DNA of 64,000 nt from Anastatus disparis (Eukaryota > Arthropoda > Insecta > Hymenoptera > Eupelmidae). A program made the position numbers and the translations under genes. A model generated the notes under the pieces. That model did not search any database. It was not told the DNA's origin and saw only the letters and a list, made by a program, of their open reading frames with translations. Location of the stretch: NCBI GenBank assembly GCA_017163975.1, contig JAFFSR010000291.1:3849001-3913000 (forward strand). The letters are read 5' to 3'. Shown one piece after another: positions 10,311 to 22,918 of the stretch; the stretch's first letter is position 1, and each line of letters opens with the position of its first letter.

Positions 10311-11500
10311 GAATACAAGTGATCCTTTCAATAAATATCTCTTTACCTCAAAAAACTTTCACATGTAAAATCTTCGTCCACCTGCAAAATACTTTTTTTC
10401 TTAAAAAACTTGCATACACCTGTGAGAAGAAGAGGATTTTCCTTTTTTAACAGAGTGAAGCCTCGGATATTTTCTTTAAATAAGAATTCTCTTTTTTTTA
10501 AAACAAAAAGAGAAAAGGTAGCTGACCCTTTCAATAAATCTTTTTCTCAACAAAGTTTTTCTTTCACAAAAAGTGACATAAGACAATATCTTAGAAGTTA
10601 AAAAAAGAATACAAGTAACCCTTTCAATAAATATTTTTTCATCTTAAAAAACTTTCGCACGTGAAATCTTTGACCCCCCTGCAAGATACTTTTTCTCAAG
10701 AAAGCCGACATCCACCTGTGAATATAAAAGAAACATTTTCAAAACAGCATTTTCCTTTTTTAACAGAGTAAAGCCTCGTATATTTTCCTCAAATAAGGAT
10801 TCTCTATTTTAAAATAAGAAGAGAAAAGGTAGTTGATTCTTTCAATAAATCTTTTTCTCAAAAAAGATTTTCTTTTACAAAAAGTAACTTAAGACAATAT
10901 CTTAGAAGTTAAAAAAGAATACAAGTAACCCTTTCAATAAATAACTCTTCATCTTAAAAAACTTTCGCACGTGAAATCTTTGACCCTCCTGCAAGATACT
11001 TTTTCTCAAGAAAGCCGACATGCAACTGTGAAAATAAAAGAAACATTTTCATAAAAGCATTTTCCTTTTTTAACAGAGTAAAGCCTCATATATTCTTCAA
11101 ATGAGGATTCTCTATTTTAAAACAAGAAGAGAAAAGGTAGCTGACCCTTTCAATAAATCTTTTTTCTCAAAAAGATTTTCTTTCTAAAAAGTGACATAAG
11201 ACACTATCTTAGAAGTTAAAAAAAGAATACAAGTAACCCTTTCAATAAATGTCTCTTCATCTTAAAAAACTTTCGCACGTGAAATCTTTGACCCCCCTGC
11301 AAGATACTTTTTCTCAAGAAAGCCGACATGCACCTGTGAATATAAAAGAAACATTTTCAAAACAGCATTTTCCTTTTTTAACAGAGTAAAACCTCGTATA
11401 TTTTCTTCAAATAAGGATTCTCTATTTTAAAACAAGAAAAGAAAAGGTAGCTGACCCTTTCAATGAATCTTTTTTTTCTCAAAAAAAGAACAAAAGATAA
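10311..11500. repeat. Tandem array of ~300-310-bp units (four copies)
   Basis: Units begin with GAATACAAGT at 10311, 10608, 10917 and 11225. Each contains CCTTTCAATAAAT, CAAGATACTTTTTCTCAAG, GCATTTTCCTTTTTTAACAG and GGTAGCTGACCC in the same order. The array looks like a small satellite; the last copy decays near 11500. Confidence 0.85.
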
Positions 11501-12225
11501 TCTTTCAAAAACAGTGACTTAAAAATATAATAGAAGGCAAATTTATAGCTTTGCTTATGTACTATATCCTAAAAAAAAAGGCGCAATTCATTATTTTCAT
11601 GCACCTGTGACTTAAAAAAGAACACACACAGTGTACTGCATTTACAGACAGGTCGCCCCTTTCCCTTTCTTCTAAAAGCAGGTAAATTTTCATGCAATGT
11701 CAAAGAAAACGCATAGTAGACCAGCACTGCGTAAAAGGTCTGCCCTTTCCCTCTCTTCTAAGAGTAGGTCAATTTTTCTGCGTCCCCAAAATAGAACATA
11801 CAGTGGGCGGCGCTCTATCCTTTCCTTAAAAATAAAAAGAGAGAAGGGCTAGCCCTTTCCTAAAAGAAAATACATTTTTTTAAGGAAGGGAAGACTTATA
11901 CGTATTTTAAATAGACCGGATTGTAGCACACTTAGTGGAGGGAGACAAGTGTTCTATCCTTTTTCATTTTTTAAACAGGGGGGAGGAATTCACATGTATT
12001 TTAAATGACACGGATTCTAACACACTTGGGGGAGGAGAGGGGGTGTGCTACAATCCGGGTGTGCCAGTATGCCTATAGCCTATCTACTGACCGATTTTGT
12101 TAACTAGAAGAGTGATTTTCAATTTTAAGTGTTTGTATGAGATTTCATTAACGATTCTCTTTAGGTGGAGTATTCATGTAAAATATAAATTTTCAAAGTA
12201 AAGCAAAAGTTATTTAAAAACGAAT
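11501..12225. repeat. Pyrimidine-rich spacer with a 16-bp inverted repeat
   Basis: It contains two diverged copies of a segment with CCCTTTCCCT(T/C)TCTTCTAA near 11658 and 11742. A perfect inverted pair, CCGGATTGTAGCACAC at about 11918 and GTGTGCTACAATCCGG at about 12035, encloses G-rich sequence. The pair may be the ends of a small TIR element. No gene is seen. Confidence 0.55.
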
Positions 12226-12922
12226 TTTTCTTTATGCCCTGATGGAAATTACACGGTTTCGCTTTTGTTTTTGATGACGAAAGTCAACCTTTTACTCATT
12301 GCTAAAGCTTTCGCTACGTATGTTTTTAGACAACTTCAGAGTTTGTTGACATATTGTTTAACCTATTATTATTAACGAAAAAAACGAAAAAAAAAAAATT
12401 GTTTAACCTATTATTATTTTGAAAAGAACGAGCCCCATCCAAATTTAGTTGCCAATGACTCTGGAGCACAATCTGATGTAGAATATGAAAACCGAATTTT
12501 TAAAAATTGTAAATTTAATAATTGTAAGTTCGACAATTGTACATTTAATAACTGTTCATTTATGTTTTCAACTCCATATCATAATATTTAATAATAATTT
12601 TTAATATTTACTTTGTGTTCATTTATTGGAATTACTGTAATGTTATTTGTACGACAAATTTTTAGTATTTTTAAAAAACTTAATGAAAAAAACCAATTTT
12701 TTCTTATGGTATTCTAAATATTTATCGTAAAACATATTTACAATTTTTTTTTGTCACTAAATCGTACAAATAATTTTACATTTTTTATGTATTTTGTTTA
12801 GTTATGTGCGTGATGTTTTCGATGTCCATCACGAATTTTACATTACAGTTTTGTCATTTTCAGTGGCAAAATATAAATTGGAGTATAAATATAATCGGAA
12901 TTTCCACCGGGCATAAAAAAAA
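12226..12922. mobile_element. TIR element, TTTATGCCC family (MITE)
   Basis: The left end, TTTATGCCCTGATGGAAATT, matches the inverted right end, AATTTCCACCGGGCATAAA, over about 19 bp with two or three mismatches. The interior, about 0.7 kb, is A+T-rich without coding potential. The target duplication is unclear. Confidence 0.6.
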
Positions 12923-13056
12923 ATAGTATACTGCACACAAGACAAAAGTTGAAGGCCCGACACTGCGTAATTTGACATTCTCGGCTGCGCCTAGAGCGCA
13001 AACCTCACGCAGAGACGGAACTTCAACTTTCGTCTTTTGTACAGTAATATACTATT
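12923..13056. mobile_element. Small foldback element (~134 bp)
   Basis: Arms ATAGTATACTGCACACAAGA... (from 12923) and the inverted ...GTCTTTTGTACAGTAATA (to 13056) pair over about 33 bp with few mismatches. The loop is G+C-rich (CTCGGCTGCGCCTAGAGCGC). Confidence 0.6.
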
Positions 13057-13611
13057 AAATGAAGTATCAAATTAAATAGTATTTATATAAATATTATATA
13101 AAATATTTGTTCACAAAAATTAAAAAATACGAATACAACTAACAGTGCTATAAAATACCTTTCCAAATTTCCAAATGGTTTGTAGAAAATATATCTAAAA
13201 TAACATGAAATTTGAAAGCTAATCCATCGAATAGTTTTCCAGATCTAACTAACTGTTGTAATGAATACATACACACACTACAATAATTTGTAAATTATTG
13301 TAATTATTATGAAAACACATGTAAATATTTAAAATACAATTGTGATCGTAATAAAATCATTGAAGGATGACATAATATTAAAAAAAGTTATATACCATAG
13401 TGCCTTAATTTAAAAAGAAATTTTATTGTGCACTTTACTTAAATATTTTATACACAATCTGTACAAACTCATACTTTTGATCCTAATTTTTTCCTTTAAC
13501 TCGTTTTTTTTTCTAAAATGACGCAGCCACCAAGGCACTAGTATCCAAAAGAACTGCTATTAATTATTTCATTTCTTCAAAATTGTGTTGTATTTAAGTT
13601 CACCAGTTATC
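13057..13611. other. A+T-rich stretch, no gene
   Basis: No ORF, RNA gene or clear repeat recognised; scattered A/T runs only. Confidence 0.4.
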
Positions 13612-13615
13612 TTAA

Positions 13616-14684
13616 GGGGGGGAGGGGTACAGGTGAAATCTTGTTTTTCAATTAAAAAAAGACGTTTTTCATTTTTAATTTTTGACTCATAGCACCTACA
13701 ACATAATCCATGCGTGATGTTGTTAAAAACCATCTAAAGAATCTATAAAAAAATTTTCAGCATGAAATATTAAAAACTGCGGGACTATAGTACACTGTAA
13801 AAAAAATAGCGAGAAATCACGTCGTTGGTCGACGATTTCAATGCGACCATGCACCATCGATTTTATTTAAGAGCATGACGAAGCTGTCCGCCTTCTAATA
13901 ATATTTCCAATCTTAACTTATGAATAAACGATGCGTTTAATCGAGTTTCTTTGCTACAAAGAAAAAATTTGTAAGATTAAACTCTAGTGCGGACAACTCA
14001 AGAAATCCACCAAAATATTATACATACAAAGTTATAATAAAAACTTTCAATATGTCGTATTTTAAGGTTAGGTTTGTCGAGTTTGATATCTAATTTCCAA
14101 TCCAAGCTCATAAAAAAATAACAAATCCAAATGATTTTTTATTTTAACACAAATTATTGTATTAATATAGCTTTAGTGCGGACAAGTCATTATTTTTGTT
14201 TAATTTAAGAATTTAAAAAGATATCGATAAAATAAAAAAAGCAAAACTCGATTGCTGCAGCTCCGACATGCCGTTAACATCGTTGAAGCGCGACATCTAA
14301 CTGATTTAACCTAAAAATCTTGTGTTCAGTTTACGTCAAATCACGCAAAGCACGTTAAAATGTCGCCGTTGAACGAAGTTAAATAACGTCGACGGTGCAT
14401 GGTCGCATTGAAATCGTCGACCAACGACGTGATTTTCCGCTATTTTTTTTTACAGTGTAGTATTTTAACTGCTGCCTCATTTATCTCTAAACCAAGCAGC
14501 AGTTAAAATACTACTAGTCCCACAGTTTTTAATATTTCGTGCTGAAAATTTTTTTATAGATTCTTTAGATGGGTTTCAATAACATCACGCATGGATTATG
14601 TTGTAGGTGCTATGAGTCAAAAATTAAAAATGAAAAACGTCATTTTTTTATTGAAAAACAAGATTTCACCTGTACCCTCCGCCC
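13616..14684. mobile_element. TTAA-flanked foldback element (outer of a nested pair)
   Basis: Flanked on both sides by TTAA (13612-13615 and 14685-14688). The TIR starts GGGGGGGAGGGGTACAGGTG and ends CACCTGTACCCTCCGCCC. Arms pair over roughly 175 bp. TTAA target duplications are typical of the piggyBac and Kolobok superfamilies; no transposase is inside, so it is non-autonomous. It is interrupted by the element at 13793-14457. Confidence 0.75.
13793..14457. mobile_element. TA-flanked TIR element nested in the TTAA element
   Basis: Flanked by TA on both sides (13791-13792 and 14458-14459). The terminal inverted repeats exceed 60 bp (CACTGTAAAAAAAATAGCG at the left, its complement at the right). 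The TIRs include a palindrome-like GGTCGACGATTTCAATGCGA. TA duplications suggest a Tc1/mariner-type transposase acted in trans. Confidence 0.75.
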
Positions 14685-14946
14685 TTAAAAAAATTTAAGT
14701 TTTCAAAAATATAAGAAATTTTAATTACAATTTTCACTTTGAAAACGCGAAAAAATGACTTTAAATAAAGAAATCTGAGTTTATTATAATTCTATACTTA
14801 AATAATATAATAAGATTCCAATGCTTTTATTGATGTGAAGTCTAGAATAGTAAGTCTTTTTTAGACTATACTGAAAATAATTATAATCTAATTCATTAGA
14901 TTACCTAATAATTGCCACTAGATCTGAAAAATATGACTTATAGTAA

Positions 14947-15770
14947 TGCTTTCTCATAGAGAAAGCATTGTATCGATAAAAAACTTTTTCTTTCTATTTT
15001 TTCATTAATTTATATATATTTGGACTCGAGGATTCGAAAAAAGTGGTTTCTAGAAAATGTCTGTGTGTGTGTGTGTGTATTCATTACGTCAGTTAGATCT
15101 CGAAAACTACACGATGGGTCTGCTTCAAATTTTGCATATAATTTATTTTTTTGTCTGACTGGTGCGAAAGCTGTAAAAAATTAGTTTTCTTAGCGTAGTT
15201 TTAATTTTAGAGCCATTTAAAAATTTTTCTTACAATTTCCGTTTTTTATTTTTTTTGTATTTTACGTTAAATATTCGATGGATTTGCTCTAAAATTTGCA
15301 TGGGAATTATTTGCGAATGCCAAAAGAAGGAAAACTTCTAAAAACTGATTTTCTTAGCGTAATTTGAATTTTAGAGCATTCAATAGATTTGCTCCAAAAT
15401 TTTTATGCAAGTTATTCGCTATTGTCTGAAGAAAACAAGCTTTGGAAAACTAATTTTTTTTGCGCGGTTTAATTTTAGAGCATTTTGAATATTTTGAAAA
15501 AACATTACCTGATTCAAGTTTTGTATTTGCACAGTAGAGCGTACAGAAATCTAACTGAAAACTACGATTTTCATTTACATACGGAAAGAAAAATGGCAAA
15601 AGCAAGGAAGAATAAAATTCATATAGTTTCCGTAGATCTTAAGGCAGCCTTCGATGCAGTGAATGGGGACATTCACATTAAAATCACATTAAAAAAAATA
15701 AAATTAAATAACTTCAACTCAATGTGCTCTATGAGAAAGCATTGCGCCAAAGCACTTGGCAGCGTTTTTT
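14947..15770 (+). repeat. Repeat family 'AGAAAGCATT', copy A (three ~165-bp units)
   Basis: It starts with the palindrome CTTTCTCATAGAGAAAG and ends CGCCAAAGCACTTGGCAGCG. A (TG)n run follows the first 120 bp, then about three diverged internal units marked by TTAGCGTAGTTTTAATTTTA. The same ends occur at about 57321/58541 and 59638/61858. Superfamily unknown. Confidence 0.7.
15586..15700 (+). pseudogene. Reverse transcriptase fragment (non-LTR type)
   Basis: A short open stretch reads KIHIVSVDLKAAFDAVN. The segment VDLKAAFD is the first conserved Asp motif of non-LTR (LINE) reverse transcriptases. Only about 35 residues remain, just inside the 3' end of repeat copy A, so either the family captured a LINE piece or it derives from a LINE 3' end. 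Confidence 0.55.
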
Positions 15771-15956
15771 AATCGGTGACTGGTAATGACTGGTAAAATT
15801 TTGGTATCACATAGTCTGGTAAGCACTATTGAATTTTCTGGTAATGGCTACCATGTTCTACTGAATGCACTGAATTAACTTTCAGTGCTATTCATCATAA
15901 TTTTTTTCAAACGATACGTTCCGTCTTTAAAAGTAGGCTGAAGCAAATTCGATTAC

Positions 15957-18030
15957 TAGTCTAGGAGCCCAGAGGGTTTCGTATGAAGTTAGAGGTCCCA
16001 CCAAGCAAGTAGGTGATTTGTATGTATTTTGAGCTGCTGAATCCGAATTTGCAACTTGCTTTCAGCACAAGTGGTCGAGTAATTTGTTATAAACAAATTG
16101 ATTGTTTAAATGGCTATAGTTTATGAACTACAATAGATGCAGTGATTTTCTCTGCGAAAACTTGTTCTTTAATAAAAAAACAAAAAAAATCGTTTTTGTT
16201 GCATGTCAATTCGATGATTAGAACCAGAGATATGGCAAATATATTGCAAAAAAACATAGAAACGTAGCGCTAGCGCGGAACGCCCTGGTAAAAAACCTTA
16301 TAACTCGACTACTAATTAATATTTTTTGAAGTTTAACATGTGTTTGAAAAATGTCAGAGTCTCAGCTTTAATGATAAATTGTTATATATTACTTTCAAGT
16401 GTTAATAAATATGCTAGAATGATTTGAAGCAGAAAAAATTTTCAATTTTTCAGAATCTTGTTTGTTTATAACGAAATGATTTAGGTTAGCGAACAAAATA
16501 TTTCTATATTTTTTATAAAGAATGATAGGAAATTTGATCTAGTTTAAGAATCTGTCCGGTTTTTCAAATTTAAGTAAGTAGAACCTGAGATATCACAAAT
16601 TTAAGCTGTAGCGCCAACTCCTTGCAATACGACATATGTGTGCAATATGGCGATTGCTTTCCTTATTAAAAATTCTTTTATTATAAGGTAAGTAATTTCA
16701 TTTTTTTGTAATACAATTAATTTTAACTATATATTAGGAAATTAAATAAAAATTTAATAAAAAAGGATTCAGCTAAAAATAGATGACTCTAATAAATCGG
16801 AAGGTTAAAACAAATTTTTTGAATAAAATCGATTGTTGTTCTTTTTGCAATTGCAAAAAAATAAACAAATGTAAAAATACTCCATAAGTTGAGTAAATTA
16901 TATATTATTATGGTAGAAAAATCAATGATTATTTAAAACCCTAAATCTACTTCATTTAAATGTATTATACACTTCGAGCATATACTACTGGAGGAAGCCT
17001 CTAAATGGCAGAAAGCGTTACAAGGCGAAGAGAGAGAAAGCCTCTATTTTGGTACGTGCTGTCTCTCTCTCGCCTGATTTGATTGGCTGCTTCTGTTTCC
17101 CACTAAGAAAGTGAGAGAGAGATAGCACGTACCAAAATAGAAGCTTTTTCTCTCTTCGCCTTGTAACGTAGTTATTAGCTGGGAGGCTTTCTCCAGTAGT
17201 ATATGCTCGAAGATTATACATCATTAATATTATGACAAAGTATATAAAATAAAGTCGAGTCAAAAGTGATTTTATTAGAAAAGGATGAGATTACTTACCT
17301 TTTAATGAAAGAATTTTTAATAAGGAAAGCGATCGCTATATTGCACACATATGTCGTACTGCAAGGAGTTGGCGCTAAAACTTAAATTTGCGATATCTCA
17401 GGTTCTACTTACTTGAATTTAAAAAACCGGACAGATTCTTAAATTAGATCAAATTTCCTATCATTCTATATCAAAAATATAGAAATATTTTGTTCGCTAA
17501 CCTATATTATTTCGTTATAAACAAACACAATTCTGAAAAATTGAAAATTTTTTCTGCTTCAAATCATTCTAGCTTATTTATCAACATTTGAAAGTAATAG
17601 ATAACAATTTATCATTAAAGCTGAGACTCTGACATTTTTCAAACACATGTTGAACTTCAAAAAATATCAATTATTAGTCGAGTTATAAGGTTTTTTACCA
17701 GGGCGTTCCACGCTAGCGCTACGTCTCTATGTTTTTTTGCAATATATTTGCCATGTCTCTGGTTCTAATTATCGAATCGAAACGCAACAAAAACGATTTT
17801 TTTTGTTTTTTTTATTAAAGAACAAGTTTTTGCAGAGAAAATTACTGCATCTATTGTAGTTCACAAACTATAGTCATTTAAACAATTAATTTGTTTATAA
17901 CAAATTACTCGACTACTTGCGCGAAAAGCAAGCTGCAAATTCGGATTCAGCGGCTCATAATACATATAAATCACCTGCTTGCTTGGTGGGACCTCTAACT
18001 TCATACGAAACCCTCTGGGCGCCTAGACTA
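15957..18030. mobile_element. Large foldback element, ~730-bp arms
   Basis: Arms 15957-16690 and 17297-18030 are inverted copies (TAGTCTAGGAGCCC at left, GGGCGCCTAGACTA at right), with matching internal landmarks such as GCTGAATCCGAATTTGCA and GGCGCTAGCGTT-type segments. The loop of about 600 bp contains a separate small element. There is no coding capacity. A related fragment (CTGCTGAATCCGAATTT) recurs near 59528. Confidence 0.8.
16972..17212. mobile_element. 241-bp TIR element with perfect 8-bp target duplication
   Basis: TIRs begin CTTCGAGCATATACTACTGG and pair exactly over 22 bp, then further inside (GAAGCC.../GGCTTT). ATTATACA flanks both sides (16964-16971 and 17213-17220). An 8-bp duplication fits hAT and similar superfamilies. 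It lies inside the loop of the larger foldback, so it is younger than that element. Confidence 0.85.
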
Positions 18031-18078
18031 TACCGGCCGAGAAGTAAAAATGTTATTTTATCATAAATGATAGTTATA

Positions 18079-18145
18079 TACGCCATTTGGGAGTAAGAAG
18101 GATAAATTCGCTACGTATTCATCCTTCTTACTCCCAAATGGCGTA
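18079..18145 (+). repeat. Perfect 25-bp hairpin (67 nt)
   Basis: The arms, starting TACGCCATTTGGGAGTAAGA (18079-18103) and its exact complement (18121-18145), enclose a 17-nt loop. Size and perfect pairing resemble a small-RNA precursor or a cruciform site, but no flanking pairing continues. It lies just outside the large foldback. Confidence 0.8.
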
Positions 18146-19210
18146 GATAATTTTATGTCGTTGTAGCAGGTATTAGGGACTAGAAAATTATAAATGTACA
18201 AATTCGCAATCCTTCTATCTTTTGATTTGAATTTGAATAAACGTATGCTAACAGTGTAGATGCGGATCGTCTGCAGAACCGTCATTGATGTGTCACAAAT
18301 TTGACAAGCTGACCACGGATATCACGCACATTTTATATTTAATGTTTTTTCTTCACTGTCTCACTTTCACTGTAATTATTATTTTTTCATGATTAATCAA
18401 TTTTTTTTTCATTCTATATTTTTTTTAATTCATTTAATAACAAAATTTCAAACAAAAAACAAAACACGCCGATTAAACTAACCAATTTTACGACTTCGGC
18501 GATCGCTTCATAGCTAATTACTACCTTATAGTGCGACGTATAGATGACTCCATACGTCACCATGTGAGGTATGGAATTATCTATATTTTTGTATGTGAAG
18601 TTTAGCAAACTGAATATAGTTGTGCTACGAATTGAAATGTATGTAACCTCAATACCTATTTAACTACCTTTGCACATACAACATCGAATACCTGGTATGA
18701 CGACATAAAATAATTATACTGTTTTCAAAAGAAATTGTTATTGAGCGCAATTTTTTATACATACATGATTGTATAATAGATGTTTTTTTCATAATATTTA
18801 CCATATTTTAAACAAAAAGTAAGTAACCGTACTTAGAGTTTAATAGAGAGTTGTAGTATGAAATTTTTTATTTTTTAAAATTTTCTGCAATTATTTTTGG
18901 CGCGCGCTATAGAGAAATAAATTTCGTGAATGTATTTAAAATTTTAATGCATTTCATTACGTATAGTAGAAAAAAATTAAACAACGGATTTTTGATCCTC
19001 GGTCGGTATCGAATCTGTTCCGGCCTGCTCTTAATAATAAATAAATAATAGTCATGAATCTTTCCACTATAGTGATTATAAGCAAAGATACACAAAGCTC
19101 TCGACTTTTTCAACGGTTATTATTTTGGTTATTTATTTTAAACTAGTGTTTTAAATTTAGTAATGTAATTAATTTTTTTTTCTTACTTACAGATATTCAA
19201 TGAGAATAAC
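18146..19210. other. A+T-rich, gene-free
   Basis: No convincing gene. TTACTTACAG at about 19182-19191, just before the transposase ATG, could be a splice acceptor for a 5' exon not identified here. Confidence 0.4.
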
Positions 19211-21099
19211 ATGTCTTCAAAAAAGCGGTGTGAATTTTCATATTCAAAAAGACATCAGCGACGATTAGTTGCTAAAAGAAAAGCAGCTATACAAGAAACT
19301 GTAAATAATAGATTTTCACAATATTTGGACTTACCTTGCGAAGTTAACGATAACCTTAATGTTACTATTTCAGATGTTACTACTGAAAAAGATTGTAGTT
19401 TAGAAAATTATTTTAGTGAAAATGACAATGAAGATGAAGATATGGATTTTAGGAATAATGATATAAATGTAAATGAAACATCAAATGATCAAGAAAAAGT
19501 TGAGCAGCAAAAAGAAGACACCGATACGGATGATTTTTTCAATTTTTTAATTCAAACCAAAAACGATGAACTTGATGGAGAAAGTAGTTCTGATGATGAA
19601 TCTGATTCTGCTCAAAATTTTAAAGCTTTTAACGAAATAAAATTAGAACGTGACCTACAATTTATTGATTGTATAAAAAAATGGTGTATTGATAATGTTC
19701 ATACAATTCCTCATAGTGCAATAAATAATTTGTTAGCTATTTTAAATGAAAATACCGATACAGTTTTTCCGAAAGATGCACGATCTTTGTTGAAAATACC
19801 AAGAACATCAAATATTTTTAGTATGGGAAACGGACAATATTGCCATTATGGACTTTTGCGTGCGATTTCAATTTTTGCATCAGCTTATGAAAATATGAAC
19901 GTTAATTCAATTAAATTATTGATAAATATTGATGGTGCTCCTTTAGCAACATCATCAGAAAAAAGACTTTGGATCATTTCGTGCTCCGAAACCATATTGA
20001 AAAATGTACAATTAATTGGTTTATATCATGGAGAAGACAAGCCTAGCGACAGTAATGAGTTGCTGCAAATGTTCGTTAGCGAAATTAAATTTTTTATTAA
20101 CAATGATTTTACTTTTAAAGAAAAAAAATACGCTATTATTTTGCATGCTTTGGTGTGCGATGTACCTGCGAAAGCGTACGTATTAAAAGTAAAATACCAT
20201 ACAGGATACTACAGTTGCACGAAATGTCAGATAGAAGGAGAATGGTTCAACAAAGTATGTTTTCCTGGAGATGCTGGTATGTTAAGAACTGATTTGGACT
20301 TTAGTGCTTATAAGTATGTCGACGAAGAGTATCAACGTGACAGAACAATTTTATGTGATGTACCTAATTTTGGTTTAGTCTCAAATGTTCCATTAGATTA
20401 CATGCATTTGATTTGCTTAGGGGTGACTTTGAAATTACTAGAATTATGGTTGAATGGATCGACAAAATACAAATTGTCTGAACCACAGCGGAAAGAAATA
20501 TCCGATAAATTACTTAATTTAAAAAACTTTATGCCGTCAGATTTTAGTAGGAAACCTCGAAAATTATAAAATGTTCGTCGCTAATGGAAGGCGCATAAAT
20601 TACGACAATTTCTTTTATATACAGGTCCCGTAGTTCTTTTTAATATTTTAAACGACGATCTATATTATAATTTTTTACAACTACATATCGCGATTACCAT
20701 TCTCGTTAATCCAATACTATCCACAAATGAATTGTATTTAAATTTTTGCGAAACATTATTGCAAAATTTTGTAAAAACATTTGAAAATCTGTATGGCGTT
20801 AAGAATATGACATATAATGTGCATAATGTACTACATCTTGTAAATGATGCAAGAAAATTTGGATGTTTAGACAATTTTAGTGCATTTCCATTTGAGAATA
20901 ACATACGTAAGATAAAACAATTAGTAAGAAAAGGAGATAAGCCCCCACACAGCATGAAAGATATCATTGGAATATTCCGAAATATTCCAATGGAATATTT
21001 TATTGAAATATGTATGGAAGTTTTATGGAAGAAAACAGAAATATTCCTGAAATATTGCAAAGGAAACTTTCTACGAAGAACCCCTGGAAGCCTCCGTAA

Positions 21100-22450
21100 A
21101 CCTTCCAAGGAAGATTCCGTTGGAAGATTGATGAATCATTGCATCAAAAGATTTCATGGAAACTTGAATGGAAGACTCCGTTCACCTTTCAGCGAAATAT
21201 TGGAAATTGTCATTGAAACATTTTAGTGGAAGGCTCCTGGAAGATTCCGGAAATCTTCCAAGGAAGATTCCGTTGGGAGATTGATGAATCATTGCACCGA
21301 AGGATTTCATGGAAACTTGAATGGAAAACTCTGTTCACCTTTCAGCGAAATATTGGAAATTGTCATTGAAACATTCCAGTGGAAGGCTCCTGAAAGCTTC
21401 CGTAAACCTTCCAAGAAAGATTCCGGTGGAAGATTGATGAATCATTGCACCGAAAGATTTCATGGAAGCTTGAAAGGAAGACTCCGTTCACCTTTCAGCG
21501 AAATATTGAAAATTGTCGTTGAAACATTCCAGTGTAATGCTTCTGAAAGCTTCCATAAACCTTCCAAGGAAGATTCTGTTGGAAGATTGATGAATCATTG
21601 CATCAAAAGATTTCATGGAAACTTGAATGGAAGACTCCGTTCACCTTTCAGCGAAATGTTGGAAATTGTCATTGAAACATTTTAGTGGAAGGCTCCTGGA
21701 AGATTCCGGAAATCTTCCAAGAAAGATTCCGTTGGGAGATTGATGAATCATTGCACCGAAGGATTTCATGGAAACTTGAATGGAAGACTCTGTTCACCTT
21801 TTAGCGAAATATTGGAAATTGTCATTGAAACATTCCAGTGGAAGGCTCCTGAAAGCTTCCGTAAACCTTCCAAGAAAGATTCCGGTGGAAGATTGATGAA
21901 TCATTGCACCGAAAGATTTCATGGAAGCTTGAAAGGAAGACTCTGTTCACCTTTCAGCGAAATATTGGAAATTGTCATTGAAACATTCCAGTGGAATGCT
22001 TCTGAAAGCTTCCGTAAACCTTCCAAGGAAGATTCCGTTGGAAGATTGATCAATCATTGCACAGAAAGATTTCATGGAAGCTTTATAGAAGACTCCGTTT
22101 TCCTTTCGGGGAAATGTTCAGAATTTTCACTGGAATATTCCGACTTAAGTCTCCTGGAAGTTTCCGTAAACCTTCCAAGGAAGATTCTGTTGGAAGATTG
22201 ATGAATCATTGCACCGAAAGATTTCATGGAAGCTTGAATGGAAGACTCCGTTTATCTTTCAGCGAAATATTGAAGATTTTCACTGAAATATTCCGGTTCG
22301 AGTATCCTGGAAGCTTCCGTAAACCTTGCAAGGAAGATTGTGGTGGAAGATTGATGAATTATTGCAGAGAAAGACCCCAGGAAACTCTAAGGAAGACTGC
22401 ATTTACCTTGCAGCTAAATGTTGGCAATTTTTGACTGAAACATTCAGGCC
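21100..22450 (+). repeat. 153-bp tandem array with a 459-bp higher-order repeat
   Basis: The anchor TTGATGAATCATTGCA or a close variant occurs at 21128, 21281, 21434, 21587, 21740, 21893, 22046, 22199 and 22351, exactly 153 bp apart except the last (152). Units 1-3 match units 4-6 in diagnostic variants (GCATCAAAAG, GCACCGAAGG, GCACCGAAAG plus GAAAGGAAG), giving a 459-bp higher-order unit. Because 153 is a multiple of three, long open frames appear here; they are not genes. Confidence 0.9.
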
Positions 22451-22918
22451 GAAGGCTTCAGGAAGCTTTCGTAAACATTTCATGGAAGATCCAATCAGTA
22501 GACTAATGAATCAAGAATTATTATTTTGAATGAATGTAAAACAGATACTACACCAGCACTCATAAATATGGCTTATCCTCGTTTGTAAGTTAATAAAAAA
22601 CAATGTTAATGACGCTATAGCTACACCAAAAAGACATTTTTATAAAAATGAGATAATTGTTATAAAAGTGAGGTAATTTTTTTAACGAAAATGACTTTGT
22701 TGCAATATCAAAAAACAAGTCCTTTTTCATTCAAATTTTTTATTATATCTAATGACGATATTTTCCCAATACATTACTTGACACACCAAAAGGCGTTTTA
22801 AATAACGTCATTTAGTATGTTAGGGATTAGGACAAAAAGTGACGTCGTTTAGTGTGTTAAATGTTAACGAAAAATGACATCATTTTTTAATAACAATGAC
22901 GTCCTTTTTTATATAATT

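Noticed and set aside
17018..17263. 81-codon minus-strand ORF
   Set aside because: Spans the 241-bp MITE and its flanks; no independent coding evidence.
21281..22434. Long open frames of 125-153 codons
   Set aside because: They arise because the tandem unit is 153 bp, a multiple of three; the repeated peptide merely mirrors the satellite.
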